Positions 16,297-25,412 of a DNA stretch of 64,000 nucleotides are shown one piece after another. A program made the translations under genes and the position numbers. Under the pieces are notes generated by a model, which was given only the letters and a program-made list of their open reading frames with translations, did no database searches and was not told where the DNA came from. This DNA comes from Clostridia bacterium (GTDB lineage: Bacteria > Bacillota > Clostridia > Oscillospirales > Acutalibacteraceae), in contig JAFXAK010000010.1 in NCBI GenBank assembly GCA_017517135.1, positions 1 to 64,000 of the forward strand, in the 5' to 3' direction. Within the stretch, counting starts at the first letter, position 1; every line of letters begins with the position of its first letter.

Positions 16297-17043
16297 ATGG
16301 CATATTTTGAAGCATTTGCCTCGGTTTACGATATTTTCACCGAAGGTGTGGATTATAAAACAAGGGCAGAATATATTTTATCGTTGTTGAAACACAGCGG
16401 GACAGAAAAAGGGACTTTGCTTGACCTGGCATGCGGTACGGGAACTCTGACTGTTGAATTCTGTAAAAAGGGCTTTGAAGTGATAGCAGTTGACTTATCG
16501 GAGGATATGTTACTTTCCGCAAGAGAAAAGCTTGCCCCTTTCGGAGATAAAGCTCTGATTTTATGTCAGGATATGTGTGAGCTTGATTTGTTCGGCACCG
16601 TGAATTGTGCGGTCTGTTCGCTTGACAGTATAAATCACCTTGATAATATCAAAGAGGTGAAAACGGCATTTGAAAAGGTTTCTCTTTTTATGGAGCCGGG
16701 CGGAGTATTTGTTTTCGATGTGAACACATTGTATAAGCACTCAGATGTTCTTGCAGACAATACCTTTGTGTATGAATGTGCGGATGCATTTCTTGTATGG
16801 CAGAATTCTTTACAGAAAAACGGCAGAAGTGTTGATATAATGCTTGATATTTTCACTCAGAACGAAAACGGCTTGTATGAACGGGAAAGTGAAGATTTTA
16901 CCGAAACGGCATACAGTGAAGACGAAATAAAAGAAGCTCTTTTGCAGGCAGGCTTTACGGATATTGAAATGTTTGACGATTTGTCTTTTGATAAGCCTAC
17001 GGAAAAATCAGAGCGGATATATTTTACAGCAAAGAAAAAATAA
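16297..17043 (+). CDS. Class I SAM-dependent methyltransferase
   Basis: A 248-residue Rossmann-fold methyltransferase. Motif I LLDLACGTGT lies at residues 41-50, the acidic strand-2 end VIAVDLSEDML near 60-70, and motif II/III regions CQDMCELDL and VNCAVCSLDSINHL follow. This family in Firmicutes (YqeM-like) has unknown small-molecule or RNA substrates. It starts with FEAFASVYD, a common opening for this group. It sits between yerC and hslO with very short gaps, but this gives no clear hint of substrate. Confidence 0.88.
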   Translation: MAYFEAFASVYDIFTEGVDYKTRAEYILSLLKHSGTEKGTLLDLACGTGTLTVEFCKKGFEVIAVDLSEDMLLSAREKLAPFGDKALILCQDMCELDLFGTVNCAVCSLDSINHLDNIKEVKTAFEKVSLFMEPGGVFVFDVNTLYKHSDVLADNTFVYECADAFLVWQNSLQKNGRSVDIMLDIFTQNENGLYERESEDFTETAYSEDEIKEALLQAGFTDIEMFDDLSFDKPTEKSERIYFTAKKK

Positions 17044-17055
17044 CAGAGGTATATT

Positions 17056-17937
17056 ATGGCACATATAACAAGATGTATTTCAGATGACGGCTGTGTTGTT
17101 GTTTTAGCGGCAGACACAACCGATATAGTTGAATATGCAAGACAGATAAATAATTCTTCGAAGGTCTGCACCGCTGCTCTCGGCAGACTTCTTACAGGCG
17201 CTTCTCTGATGGGAGTAATGCTTAAAACAGAGGAAAGCTCCGTAACACTGCGAGTAAACGGCGGCGGCGAAACAGGCTCCGTTATAGCTGTTTCAGATTC
17301 GCACGGCAATGTAAGAGGATATATGATGAATTCTTCCGTTGAGCTTCCCTTGAATGATAAGGGTAAGCTTGATGTCGGCGGAGCAGTAGGGAAGGACGGT
17401 TTTCTGAACGTTGTCAAGGATTTCGGTCTGAAGGAGCCCACTATAGGTCAGGTTCCCCTTGTTTCCGGTGAAATTGCTGAGGATATCACATCATATTTTG
17501 CAGCGAGTGAACAGATTCCCTCTGTTTGTGCATTGGGTGTGCTTGTAAATCCCGATAAAACAGTTGCTGTTGCAGGAGGATTTTTAATTCAGCTTCTTCC
17601 CACTTCGGATGATGAAATAATTACAAGAGTTGAAAACGGACTTAAAAATATATCTTCCGTAACAACAATGCTGGCTCAGGGCAAAACACCCTTTGAAATC
17701 TGCAAAACAGTTCTGCCTGAATTCAATGTTGAAATACTTGATGAATCAGACTGCGAATATAAGTGCAACTGTTCCAGACAAAGAGTTGAAGCCGCCCTCA
17801 TAAGCACGGGTGCAGACAGCCTCAACGAAATGGCAAACGACAGCGTTACACAGGTAAAATGCCATTTCTGTCCTGCAGTATATGAATTTACTTCAGCGGA
17901 TATCAAAAGGCTTATAAAATCAGCAAAAGAAAACTGA
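17056..17937 (+). CDS. hslO: Hsp33 redox-regulated chaperone
   Basis: A 293-residue Hsp33. Its C-terminal zinc switch is intact: CxC at residues 237-239 and CxxC at 269-272, 29 residues apart, as in the family. Under oxidative stress these cysteines form disulfides, zinc leaves, and the protein becomes an active holdase that binds unfolding proteins. The N-terminal domain is also typical (ALGRLLTGASLMGVMLK; GKLDVGGAVGKDG). Last gene of the yerC operon. Confidence 0.96.
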   Translation: MAHITRCISDDGCVVVLAADTTDIVEYARQINNSSKVCTAALGRLLTGASLMGVMLKTEESSVTLRVNGGGETGSVIAVSDSHGNVRGYMMNSSVELPLNDKGKLDVGGAVGKDGFLNVVKDFGLKEPTIGQVPLVSGEIAEDITSYFAASEQIPSVCALGVLVNPDKTVAVAGGFLIQLLPTSDDEIITRVENGLKNISSVTTMLAQGKTPFEICKTVLPEFNVEILDESDCEYKCNCSRQRVEAALISTGADSLNEMANDSVTQVKCHFCPAVYEFTSADIKRLIKSAKEN

Positions 17938-18092
17938 TGTCGGAAAATGTAAAAAAGCACATACTTATAAATCAAGGGGTTCTTGCTAAGTTATCGGCAA
18001 GAACACCTTAAATAATTTTAAATGCAAAGACCTTGCGGAAGTCAGTGTATTTATTTTGTGCTTTATTATATTTGAAAGCTTGTTGATTGGCG

Positions 18093-18131
18093 AAAAAAAA
18101 CGGTGCTGTAAAACTTGTTTTACAGCACCGT
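18093..18131 (-). terminator. Terminator of the secreted hydrolase gene
   Basis: ACGGTGCTGTAAAAC (18100-18114) pairs with TTTTACAGCACCGT (18118-18131); on the minus strand eight T follow. Confidence 0.92.
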
Positions 18132-18160
18132 AAATCTATTAAAATAAAATGTTGGAAAAA

Positions 18161-19816
18161 TTAAAACTTTCCCTGTATAAGAGCCTTCAGAATATCGAAG
18201 AATATTGTGAAGAATCGGAATATAGCAGTAATCCTTGTTATAAATGTAGGTTCTTCGGTAGGATCGGAAAGCCACTCATAGTCCTCGCAGTTATCTTTTG
18301 TAAGAGGCTCTAATGCACCTGACTGATCCTTTTTTTCGTAATATCTCATAAACTGAGGATATTTTTCGGGATCAGTATCAATTGTAACATTTGTACCGTT
18401 AAGGAACCATCTTGCAATTTCATCACCGGGACGGAAGAAGCCGTGGTGTGAATTTTTGATAATCCATGTCGTATCAGGGAAGATACAGGTAGATGCATCA
18501 ACCACCTTGTCAACGGAAATATACTTACCTTTTCCTAAAGCCACACGCTCGGCAATATATTCTTCTGAAAGAGTTTTACCCACGCGGGCGGCAGTTGTTT
18601 TGTAGGCAGCATCCTCAAGTGCTACAGAAGTGTCACCCGTTTTGTTTGCATCTTCAGTAAGGGGAAGATCCATATAACCGTATTTTGCCTGGAAGCCTAC
18701 ATGAATACCGTACTCTGTTGTGTACTTGATATAAAGCTTATCAAGGTTCTTTGTAACATGATCTCTGTAATATTCAATCTTGTCAATAAGGCCTTTATAC
18801 TTTGTGCGAAGCTCAGAGCCTTCCTGACCGTATATAAGGTTAAGAGCTTCATCGAAATCCTCTTCATATACCATTGACCAATAATTTACCTGAGAAGCTA
18901 TGCCGGAAGCGTGAAGAAGAGAGGGCATAAGAGCCTTGTAAAGTCTATTGTAAAGCCTTTCAACGCTGTTCAGAGCAATGTCTGTAATATATACCTGGTT
19001 GAAGAATTCCATTGTTTTGTAAACGATTTCATACACAACATCGGTGATTTCAATACCGCCCTTGCCTATTTCATTAAGATGCTTGAGCTGACCTATATAT
19101 CTTTCGATTTCTGTTGCACTGAAATTAATTTTACCGCTCAATGCTTTACTTGCAAGAGTCTTACCGTTTGAAAGTGTATCACAGAACATTACATTCTTTA
19201 CTTTTTTCTTGCTACCGTGTTCCTCAAGGTAAGCCATAAGAAGGCTGCCGCCCATACATCTGGCAAAGATATTTACCTTACGAGCACCGGAGGAAGCGAT
19301 AATATCATCAATAAAGTCATCAAGTCTGTCAACATTGTCATAGGGAGAAAGACGCCAGTCGTAGATAAAATCATATTCTCCATAGATGCTTGCGTGTTTT
19401 GCATTGTATTCAGATTCAGCAAGGAGTTGTTGTGAAACAGTTACGCCGTTTTTTGAATTACCGTTTTCATCAAGGAATGCAGTCTCAAACAAGGGGGAAA
19501 TTTCGTCGTAAATAGCCTTACCGTAATTATCCCAGTTATCGAAAAGCATACCTTCGAGAACAAATGGCTTGAGGATGTTTACAACGGTTTCAACAATAAC
19601 ATCCTTGTCAATGCCACTATCATCACCGCCGAGACTGATATCGTTAATTTCAGCTGCAACGGGATTGCCGTCAGCATCGTAAAGCTTCTCACCGTTACCG
19701 CGGATATATATTATAGGAAGTCTTTCCTCTACATAAGTATCCGCTGCTGAAACGGCGGGAGCCATAATAGTCAGAAGCATAATTGCAGCAAGTACTACAG
19801 AAACAAGTTTCTTCAT
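18161..19816 (-). CDS. Secreted alpha/beta-hydrolase-like protein with Cys nucleophile elbow
   Basis: A 551-residue exported protein: signal peptide MKKLVSVVLAAIMLLTIM with cleavage after VSA (about residue 24). The first strand IIYIRGNGEKLYDADG and the later FIYDWRLSPYDN followed by KVNIFARCMGGSLLMAYL (181-198) look like a lipase of the LCAT/esterase type, where the nucleophile elbow is G-x-S-x-G. Here it reads A-R-C-M-G, so Cys187 would replace Ser, as in dienelactone hydrolases. A HHGFFRPGDEIARW segment near the C-terminus could supply the His. The last 25 residues are a hydrophobic aromatic amphipathic segment like the tail of the 1808-residue protein. Function is not established; substrate may be a lipid or polyester. 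Transcribed alone. Confidence 0.78.
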   Translation of the reverse strand: MKKLVSVVLAAIMLLTIMAPAVSAADTYVEERLPIIYIRGNGEKLYDADGNPVAAEINDISLGGDDSGIDKDVIVETVVNILKPFVLEGMLFDNWDNYGKAIYDEISPLFETAFLDENGNSKNGVTVSQQLLAESEYNAKHASIYGEYDFIYDWRLSPYDNVDRLDDFIDDIIASSGARKVNIFARCMGGSLLMAYLEEHGSKKKVKNVMFCDTLSNGKTLASKALSGKINFSATEIERYIGQLKHLNEIGKGGIEITDVVYEIVYKTMEFFNQVYITDIALNSVERLYNRLYKALMPSLLHASGIASQVNYWSMVYEEDFDEALNLIYGQEGSELRTKYKGLIDKIEYYRDHVTKNLDKLYIKYTTEYGIHVGFQAKYGYMDLPLTEDANKTGDTSVALEDAAYKTTAARVGKTLSEEYIAERVALGKGKYISVDKVVDASTCIFPDTTWIIKNSHHGFFRPGDEIARWFLNGTNVTIDTDPEKYPQFMRYYEKKDQSGALEPLTKDNCEDYEWLSDPTEEPTFITRITAIFRFFTIFFDILKALIQGKF

Positions 19817-19959
19817 TATTTAACTACCTTTCCAATTTTTTTGTTAATAAAAGGTTAACATTTTTAACTGTTTTTGTCAATCGAATATTTTAAATATAAT
19901 AGAAAATATATATAACGGCTTATTTTAAAATTTTTTTCAACTTTTTGATAAAAAAAGGC

Positions 19960-19988
19960 TTGACATTTTAAATCCATAGTGCTATAAT
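19960..19988 (+). promoter_or_regulatory. Promoter of tRNA-Leu
   Basis: TTGACA (19960-19965) and TATAAT (19983-19988), 17 bases apart, 31 bases upstream of the tRNA. Confidence 0.92.
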
Positions 19989-20018
19989 TCCTTTTGTTCC
20001 GATGAGGAATACATATTT

Positions 20019-20102
20019 GCGAGAGTGGCGGAATCGGCAGACGCGCACGTTTGAGGGGCGTGTGGTAATCCCGTATGGGTTCAAGTCCCATCTCTCGCAC
20101 CA
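20019..20102 (+). tRNA. tRNA-Leu (GAG anticodon)
   Basis: An 84-base class II tRNA with acceptor stem GCGAGAG/CTCTCGC, anticodon stem CACGT/GCGTG around loop TTGAGGG (anticodon GAG), a short variable arm (TGGTAATCCCGTA), T loop GTTCAAG, discriminator A, and encoded CCA. It has its own promoter and terminator. Confidence 0.95.
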
Positions 20103-20103
20103 G

Positions 20104-20133
20104 AAAAAAGCACTTCTTCGGAAGTGCTTTTTT
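20104..20133 (+). terminator. Terminator of tRNA-Leu
   Basis: AAAAAAGCACTTC pairs with GAAGTGCTTTTTT around loop TTCG, directly after the CCA end. Confidence 0.93.
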
Positions 20134-20136
20134 CAA

Positions 20137-20311
20137 TGAAATAAATCCCTTACGGGATTTGTGAAATATGCTGTCGCATATGAAATAGCTTACGCTATGA
20201 AATACGCTGCGGCGTATCGGGGATTTATTTTATTTCACATTTTGTCGTTAAGACAAAATATTTCATAATCCGCAGGATTATTTCATATTTTCCGTGAGAA
20301 AAATATTTCAT
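20137..20311. repeat. Array of short palindromes separated by TGAAAT / ATTTCA spacers
   Basis: Seven or so small hairpins follow each other: AAATCCC/GGGATTT, ATGC/GCAT, AGC/GCT, ACGC/GCGT, then TTTTGTC/GACAAAA, AATCC/GGATT and ATTTT/AAAAT. In the first half every hairpin is preceded by TGAAAT; in the second half every hairpin is followed by ATTTCA, the reverse complement, so the array is mirror-symmetric around about 20222. AAATAAATCC near 20140 also pairs with GGATTTATTT at 20221. There is no open frame. It resembles an extragenic palindromic repeat element, not a CRISPR array. Confidence 0.75.
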
Positions 20312-20342
20312 TAAAACAAATAAAAATAATATGATGAAAAAG

Positions 20343-20368
20343 AACTTGCAACAGCAAGTCTTTTTTTG
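20343..20368 (+). terminator. Terminator-like hairpin inside the palindrome region
   Basis: GAACTTGC pairs with GCAAGTC around ACA, followed by seven T. No gene ends here, so it may be the end of a small transcript or part of the repeat element. Confidence 0.55.
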
Positions 20369-20379
20369 TTGGTGCAGCT

Positions 20380-20500
20380 AAATCCGTATTCCGACGGAAT
20401 AAATCCCACTATCATGGAATGAAATCACTTGCGTGTCGAAATCCGACTTAGTCGGGAGAAAAGACGGATTTAATTTCATCTGCGAAGCAGATTTCATCAT
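20380..20500. repeat. Second palindrome array, related to the one at 20137
   Basis: Contains ATTCCG/CGGAAT, AATCCGACTTA/GTCGG, an outer AAATCCG with CGGATTT, and ATCTGC/GCAGAT, again separated by GAAAT on the left and ATTTCAT on the right. Same architecture as the first array with different hairpin sequences. Confidence 0.65.
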
Positions 20501-20567
20501 TCTTTTGCTATTATAAAACTTTCTTTTTTATTTTCAGTTCAATATATCTTAAAAAATTATAAAAAAG

Positions 20568-20596
20568 TTGATTTTATTTTTTAAAGTACATATAAT
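20568..20596 (+). promoter_or_regulatory. Promoter of the MATE gene
   Basis: TTGATT (20568-20573) and TATAAT (20591-20596), 17 bases apart, 32 bases before the start codon. Confidence 0.75.
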
Positions 20597-20628
20597 CTTT
20601 GTATTAATCAAAAAAGAGGAATGAGCAT

Positions 20629-21999
20629 ATGAATAAGGATAAAGAAGCTTTGGGAAGTGCGCCTATAGGTAAACTGCTGTTTAGATTGTCTGTTCCCACA
20701 GTTGTTGCGCAAATAATAAATATGCTGTATAACATTGTTGACCGTATTTATATCGGACATATCCCGGAGGATGGTAGTCTTGCTTTGACGGGAGTCGGAG
20801 TATGTATGCCTATAATAATGATAGTTTCTGCTTTTGCTGCGTTGATAAGCTCCGGCGGAGCTCCGCGTGCATCAATTTTTATGGGCAAAAAAGATACTTT
20901 CTCTGCCGAAAAGATTCTCGGAGGATGCTTTACACTCCAGATAATTGTTTCAATTATTCTTACCGCTATATTGTTAATATGGAATGAAGATTTGCTGCTG
21001 ATGTTCGGCGCAAGCTCGAATACTATAAAATACGCTGTCGATTATATGAATATCTATGCGTTGGGTACATTTTTTGTTCAGCTGACTCTCGGTATGAATG
21101 CTTTTATCACAGCTCAGGGGTTCACAACCATATCAATGGTTTCAATAATTATCGGTGCGGTATGTAACATTGTATTAGACCCCATATTTATATTTGTTTT
21201 TGATATGGGTGTCAGCGGCGCAGCACTTGCAACGGTTATTTCACAGGCAGTTTCGTGTGTCTGGGTAGTAGGTTTTCTTTGCTCCGGAAAAACATTGCTT
21301 AAGCTAAAAAAATGTAATTTAAGATTATCACCAAAAATTGTTTTGCCCTGTATAGCATTAGGTACAGCAGCGTTTATTATGCAGTCAAGCGAAAGTGTTA
21401 TTTCTGTTTGCTTTAATTCTTCATTGCTGCATTATGGCGGAGATATTGCAGTTGGTGCAATGACAATATTAACCAGCGTTATGCAGCTTGCAATGCTGCC
21501 GCTCCAGGGAATTGCACAGGGTGCACAGCCGATATTGAGCTATAATTACGGTGCAAAAAATACCGTAAGAGTAAAGAAAACTTTTCGTCTGCTGCTGACA
21601 ACCTGTCTTATATATTCCGTAACATTATGGGTTGCAGTAATGCTTATGCCGGAAGTCTTTGTCGGAATATTTACTCCGGATAGTGCTTTGCTGGAATTTG
21701 CCGCTCGAGCACTTCGGATTTATCTTGCAGGTATATTGCTTTTCGGTATACAGATTGCGTGTCAGATGACTTTTACCTCCCTCGGAAAAGCACTCAACTC
21801 AATAATTGTGGCAGTTGTGCGGAAGTTTATTTTGCTTATACCGCTTATTTATATTGTTCCGCACTTGGTTTCCGAACCGACTATCGGAGTTTATATGGCA
21901 GAGCCCGTTGCCGATATAATTGCAGTAACATTCACAGCAATACTTTTCACTTTTCAATTCAAAAAAACTATTAAAGTGCTGGAAAATCCGATGTTATAA
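20629..21999 (+). CDS. MATE family efflux transporter
   Basis: A 456-residue inner-membrane protein with about twelve membrane spans in two MatE repeats. The first repeat opens IGKLLFRLSVPTVVAQIINM and carries DRIYIGHI; the second includes PLQGIAQGAQPILSYNYGAK, a well conserved MATE segment. Members export cationic drugs, flavins or signalling molecules in exchange for Na+ or H+. The substrate is unknown and there is no regulator next to it. GAGGA lies before the start. Alone between a palindrome array and a terminator. Confidence 0.94.
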   Translation: MNKDKEALGSAPIGKLLFRLSVPTVVAQIINMLYNIVDRIYIGHIPEDGSLALTGVGVCMPIIMIVSAFAALISSGGAPRASIFMGKKDTFSAEKILGGCFTLQIIVSIILTAILLIWNEDLLLMFGASSNTIKYAVDYMNIYALGTFFVQLTLGMNAFITAQGFTTISMVSIIIGAVCNIVLDPIFIFVFDMGVSGAALATVISQAVSCVWVVGFLCSGKTLLKLKKCNLRLSPKIVLPCIALGTAAFIMQSSESVISVCFNSSLLHYGGDIAVGAMTILTSVMQLAMLPLQGIAQGAQPILSYNYGAKNTVRVKKTFRLLLTTCLIYSVTLWVAVMLMPEVFVGIFTPDSALLEFAARALRIYLAGILLFGIQIACQMTFTSLGKALNSIIVAVVRKFILLIPLIYIVPHLVSEPTIGVYMAEPVADIIAVTFTAILFTFQFKKTIKVLENPML

Positions 22000-22015
22000 A
22001 ACTGAAAAAAGTAAT

Positions 22016-22055
22016 AAAAACCGTGTTTCTGCTGATTTGAGAAACACGGTTTTTG
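22016..22055. terminator. Bidirectional terminator between MATE and secreted glycosidase genes
   Basis: AAAAACCGTGTTTCT (22016-22030) pairs with AGAAACACGGTTTTT (22040-22054), with A and T runs on the two sides, so it can serve both convergent genes. Confidence 0.88.
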
Positions 22056-22134
22056 TGCGCGGAAAGAAAATTGATAATTTGTATAATACTACATACATCA
22101 TTTTTACAAGTTGATGCAATTAATTTTTTTTGAA

Positions 22135-24027
22135 TCAGAACATGAACATAAATCTTCCGCCGGGGGCAACATCGCCGCTGAGGTAGAAGTCAAGAATATC
22201 ACCGTCTGTCTGCATATTATCAGATAATTTGAAATTGAAGCTGACCTCATTTTGTAAGCCGAGTGCTTGTCGGGGAATTTGTAAATACATTACATTTTTA
22301 TTTATATTGTATTCGCCTTTGCCGGTTTCTTCGAAATTCCAACCGCCTGTGCTCTTTTCTATAATAACCTGATTTTCTGTTGCATTTTCTCTGTTGATAA
22401 CATATTCAAAGCCTTCCCAGTTATCGCTTTTTCCTGTAGAGTCTGTGTCAATAAACAAGCGCATCCAGGCGTTATCCTTGTAAGAGGTTATATCGTTTAC
22501 GGTTTCAATACGGAAATACACATTTTCTGTATCGTATGTAACCTTTACCGTCTTAAAATCGTTTCGCATAGTGTCACTTTCATAGTGAACATCTTGCCAG
22601 GAGTCAGCATTTCTGGCTCTTGTGCTGTTTATGTAATGCTTATATTCATTTGTTACACTGTTCCATTGGGAATCATCACCGAAAATATCAATAGTTGTGT
22701 TTACTGTTTCAATATTTTCAGCACTGCTCATACCTTTAAATCTTCTTATATTTGCAACAAGCTGATAATAATAGTGGTCTTTGAGTATTCCTTTTGCAGG
22801 TTCAATATCGCGGGAGTATTCGTCGCTGAACTGATCGGGGAATGCATTTTCCGTGCCGCCCCATTCGCTCCATCTGCCGGCAAGCCATTCATTCCAACCT
22901 GTTACAAATATAAATTCAGGATCACATTCAATAGCGTAGTCCCATTGCTGCTGGAAATTAAGACCGTAAAGAAGTGAAGCTTCTGTTGTAGAATCAACTG
23001 TTACGAGCTCGTCACCTTTTTTGTAGGTATATGAATATTCACCCTCGGTATAGCTTCTGCCCTGAACATTTCCACCGGAATTCATTGCAACCAGTTGACC
23101 GTCTGCCGCATTCTGTGCAACAGAAACGCACATCTGCTCTATACCGTCAAAAAGAGTTTTTCCGAATTTTGTCTGAGGATTAGCACTGCACCAACCCCAT
23201 GTTTCTTCGCTTAAGTATGAATCACTTGCAAAATATGTAGGTTCATTTCTGCGGAATGTAAAGAAACCAAGAATTTCTTTTTCGTCTTCTTTTTCGCTGT
23301 CAAGAGCATCGGAATGTGCCATAATTAAAGGTTTACCGTCCCAGAAGAACCACAAATCCTCATATCTGCCCTTTGAGTATATATTGTTATAGAGGTTATG
23401 AAGTGATATGTTTGCATCTTCACTTGAAGAAAACGGTAACATAAAAGCAATTTGGGGTACATTTACACCCTCAGAGCGTGCTTCCTCAAAAATTTTGAAA
23501 AGAACCTCGTAGCCCTCTTCCCATATTTGTGTACCGTTTGTGCAGTCAAAAATTATAACATCAACACCTGCATCGGCTATTAATTCCGCGTGTTTTCTCA
23601 CAACATATTCGTCAAGATTTGTGTAATAACCGAAAAGCGGTTCGTTCCAATAGTGGGGGCAGCCGTCTTCGGTATCTGTCCAGACGGGATTGTCAAAATC
23701 TCTCACAGCATCAGGAGCTTTAAGAAGCATCTGGCTAATATTTCTTGCAGGACGGTTTTGTGAATGGTGATAGTGCCAGGTCCAATAAAATAAACCCACA
23801 AATTTTTCCTGATTTTTTTCACCTGCTTCTTCATAGGAGGGTAGAGTTCTGCCCAGACCGTCAACGGCAGTCCATGTGTCAGGATTTATTTCGCCGTAAG
23901 TACTATTATTTATATTCTCAATACCGTTTCCGAAAATATCTTCTCGGAAATATGCCACAAGGGATATTGCGGTAAGCACAAGTACTGCGCAAAAAACAGG
24001 AACTGCAATTTTTATAAATTTTTTCAT
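22135..24027 (-). CDS. Membrane-anchored glycoside-hydrolase-like protein with CBM9-like domain
   Basis: A 630-residue exported protein. An N-terminal hydrophobic signal or anchor (residues 7-28) is followed by a TIM-barrel-like region (about 70-420) with FVGLFYWTWHYHH, ADAGVDVIIFDCTNG, and FVTGWNEWLAGRWSEWGG, reminding of GH99/GH71-like enzymes; candidate acids are the Asp in IFDCTN and the Glu in WNEW. Residues 450-630 resemble a family 9 carbohydrate-binding domain (VKVTYDTENVYFRIET; RLFIDTDSTGKS; YVINRE). It probably binds and cuts an external polysaccharide, but the family could not be fixed by eye. No binding-protein or transporter genes are adjacent. Confidence 0.68.
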   Translation of the reverse strand: MKKFIKIAVPVFCAVLVLTAISLVAYFREDIFGNGIENINNSTYGEINPDTWTAVDGLGRTLPSYEEAGEKNQEKFVGLFYWTWHYHHSQNRPARNISQMLLKAPDAVRDFDNPVWTDTEDGCPHYWNEPLFGYYTNLDEYVVRKHAELIADAGVDVIIFDCTNGTQIWEEGYEVLFKIFEEARSEGVNVPQIAFMLPFSSSEDANISLHNLYNNIYSKGRYEDLWFFWDGKPLIMAHSDALDSEKEDEKEILGFFTFRRNEPTYFASDSYLSEETWGWCSANPQTKFGKTLFDGIEQMCVSVAQNAADGQLVAMNSGGNVQGRSYTEGEYSYTYKKGDELVTVDSTTEASLLYGLNFQQQWDYAIECDPEFIFVTGWNEWLAGRWSEWGGTENAFPDQFSDEYSRDIEPAKGILKDHYYYQLVANIRRFKGMSSAENIETVNTTIDIFGDDSQWNSVTNEYKHYINSTRARNADSWQDVHYESDTMRNDFKTVKVTYDTENVYFRIETVNDITSYKDNAWMRLFIDTDSTGKSDNWEGFEYVINRENATENQVIIEKSTGGWNFEETGKGEYNINKNVMYLQIPRQALGLQNEVSFNFKLSDNMQTDGDILDFYLSGDVAPGGRFMFMF

Positions 24028-24200
24028 ACAAACACCTCATTTTATCTAAAGTATACGATAAATAACAAAAAAAATCAAATTATATTTAATTAAATATTTT
24101 ACTATGTTTTTGCAATGAAATTTTTATTAAAATTTGACTTGAATACATAAGCAATATGTTATATATTACATTTAACTGTAATTATTGTGAGGTAACACAT

Positions 24201-25340
24201 ATGCGTGTGGTAGTGGCTATTGATTCTTTTAAGGGAAGTTTGTCTTCTTTGCAAGCAGGAAGTGCCGTAAAAGAAGCGGTATTAAAAGTAAATAAAGAAA
24301 ATGATGTTATAGTCTGTCCTCTTGCAGACGGAGGAGAGGGAAGTGTTGATGCTCTGGCTTCAGGTCTTAACGGTAATCTCGTTGAGGTTAATGCTACGGG
24401 CCCGAATTACAAGCAAGTGACGGCAGAATACTGTATTCTTGAAAATAATACTGCTGTTATCGAAATGGCAGCCGCAGCAGGACTTACATTGCTGTCCGCC
24501 GAAGAAAGAAACCCTATGAACACTACCACCTATGGTGTGGGAGAAATTATAAAAGATGCTGTTTCTCGCGGCTGCAGACATTTTATAGTCGGTATAGGCG
24601 GCAGTGCCACAAATGACGGCGGTATCGGGATGCTCGGTGCATTGGGTTTTGATTTTCTCGATATTGACGGAAATAAAGTCCCCTTGTGTGCAAAAGGCCT
24701 GGAGCATTTACATATTATTTCAACTGAAAATGTTTTGCCCGAGTTAAAGTATTGTACTTTCCGTGTTGCCTGCGATGTTGATAATCCTCTTTGCGGTGAA
24801 TTCGGATGCTCAAAGATTTTTGCCCCTCAGAAAGGTGCAACAAAGGAAGATATAACAAAAATGGACGAATGGCTTAAAAAGTACGCTTCTATTACTCAGA
24901 AAATCTCATTAAAAGCGGATATGAACTGCCCCGGAGCAGGTGCTGCAGGCGGACTCGGTTTTGCATTTTTAAGCTTTCTGAATGCTTCTTTGGAGTCGGG
25001 TGTGAAGATAATAATTGAGGAAACAAGACTTGAAGAATATATAAAGACAGCGGATATAGTTGTAACGGGAGAGGGCAGACTTGATTCACAGACTGTTATG
25101 GGAAAAGCCCCGATTGGCGTTGCAGGACTTGCGAAAAAATACGGTAAAAAGGTTATCGCCTTTGCCGGCTGTGTAAGCGAAGATGCCGAAATATGTAATG
25201 TGCACGGTATTGATGCATATTTCCCGATCTTGCGTAAGGTAGGAACACTTGAAGAAGCTCTCAATGCGGAAAATGCATATGATAATCTGAAGGCTGCAGT
25301 ATATCAGGTTTTCAGGCTTATTGATTCAAAAAAATATTAA
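24201..25340 (+). CDS. Glycerate kinase (GarK/GlxK family)
   Basis: A 379-residue kinase that phosphorylates glycerate to phosphoglycerate. Features: VVVAIDSFKGSLSS at the N-terminus, CPLADGGEGSVDAL (about 44-57), GIGGSATNDGGIGML (about 132-146), CPGAGAAGGLGFA and TGEGRLDSQT, all classic for family 1. The frame is open from 24156, but ATG at 24201 has GTGAGGT upstream and gives the standard start. It precedes an aldolase-like gene by 72 bases. The nearby hexuronate genes are 21 kb away, so direct pathway linkage is uncertain. Confidence 0.95.
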   Translation: MRVVVAIDSFKGSLSSLQAGSAVKEAVLKVNKENDVIVCPLADGGEGSVDALASGLNGNLVEVNATGPNYKQVTAEYCILENNTAVIEMAAAAGLTLLSAEERNPMNTTTYGVGEIIKDAVSRGCRHFIVGIGGSATNDGGIGMLGALGFDFLDIDGNKVPLCAKGLEHLHIISTENVLPELKYCTFRVACDVDNPLCGEFGCSKIFAPQKGATKEDITKMDEWLKKYASITQKISLKADMNCPGAGAAGGLGFAFLSFLNASLESGVKIIIEETRLEEYIKTADIVVTGEGRLDSQTVMGKAPIGVAGLAKKYGKKVIAFAGCVSEDAEICNVHGIDAYFPILRKVGTLEEALNAENAYDNLKAAVYQVFRLIDSKKY

Positions 25341-25412
25341 ATGTTTTTTTGTATTGTCTTTTTGTAAATTGTATGTTAGAATTAGTCATTATTTTTTTGG
25401 AGTGTAAAAGAA

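Noticed and set aside
20137-20500. CRISPR array
   Set aside because: Repeats are only 6-7 bases, the variable parts are palindromes of uneven length, and there are no cas genes.
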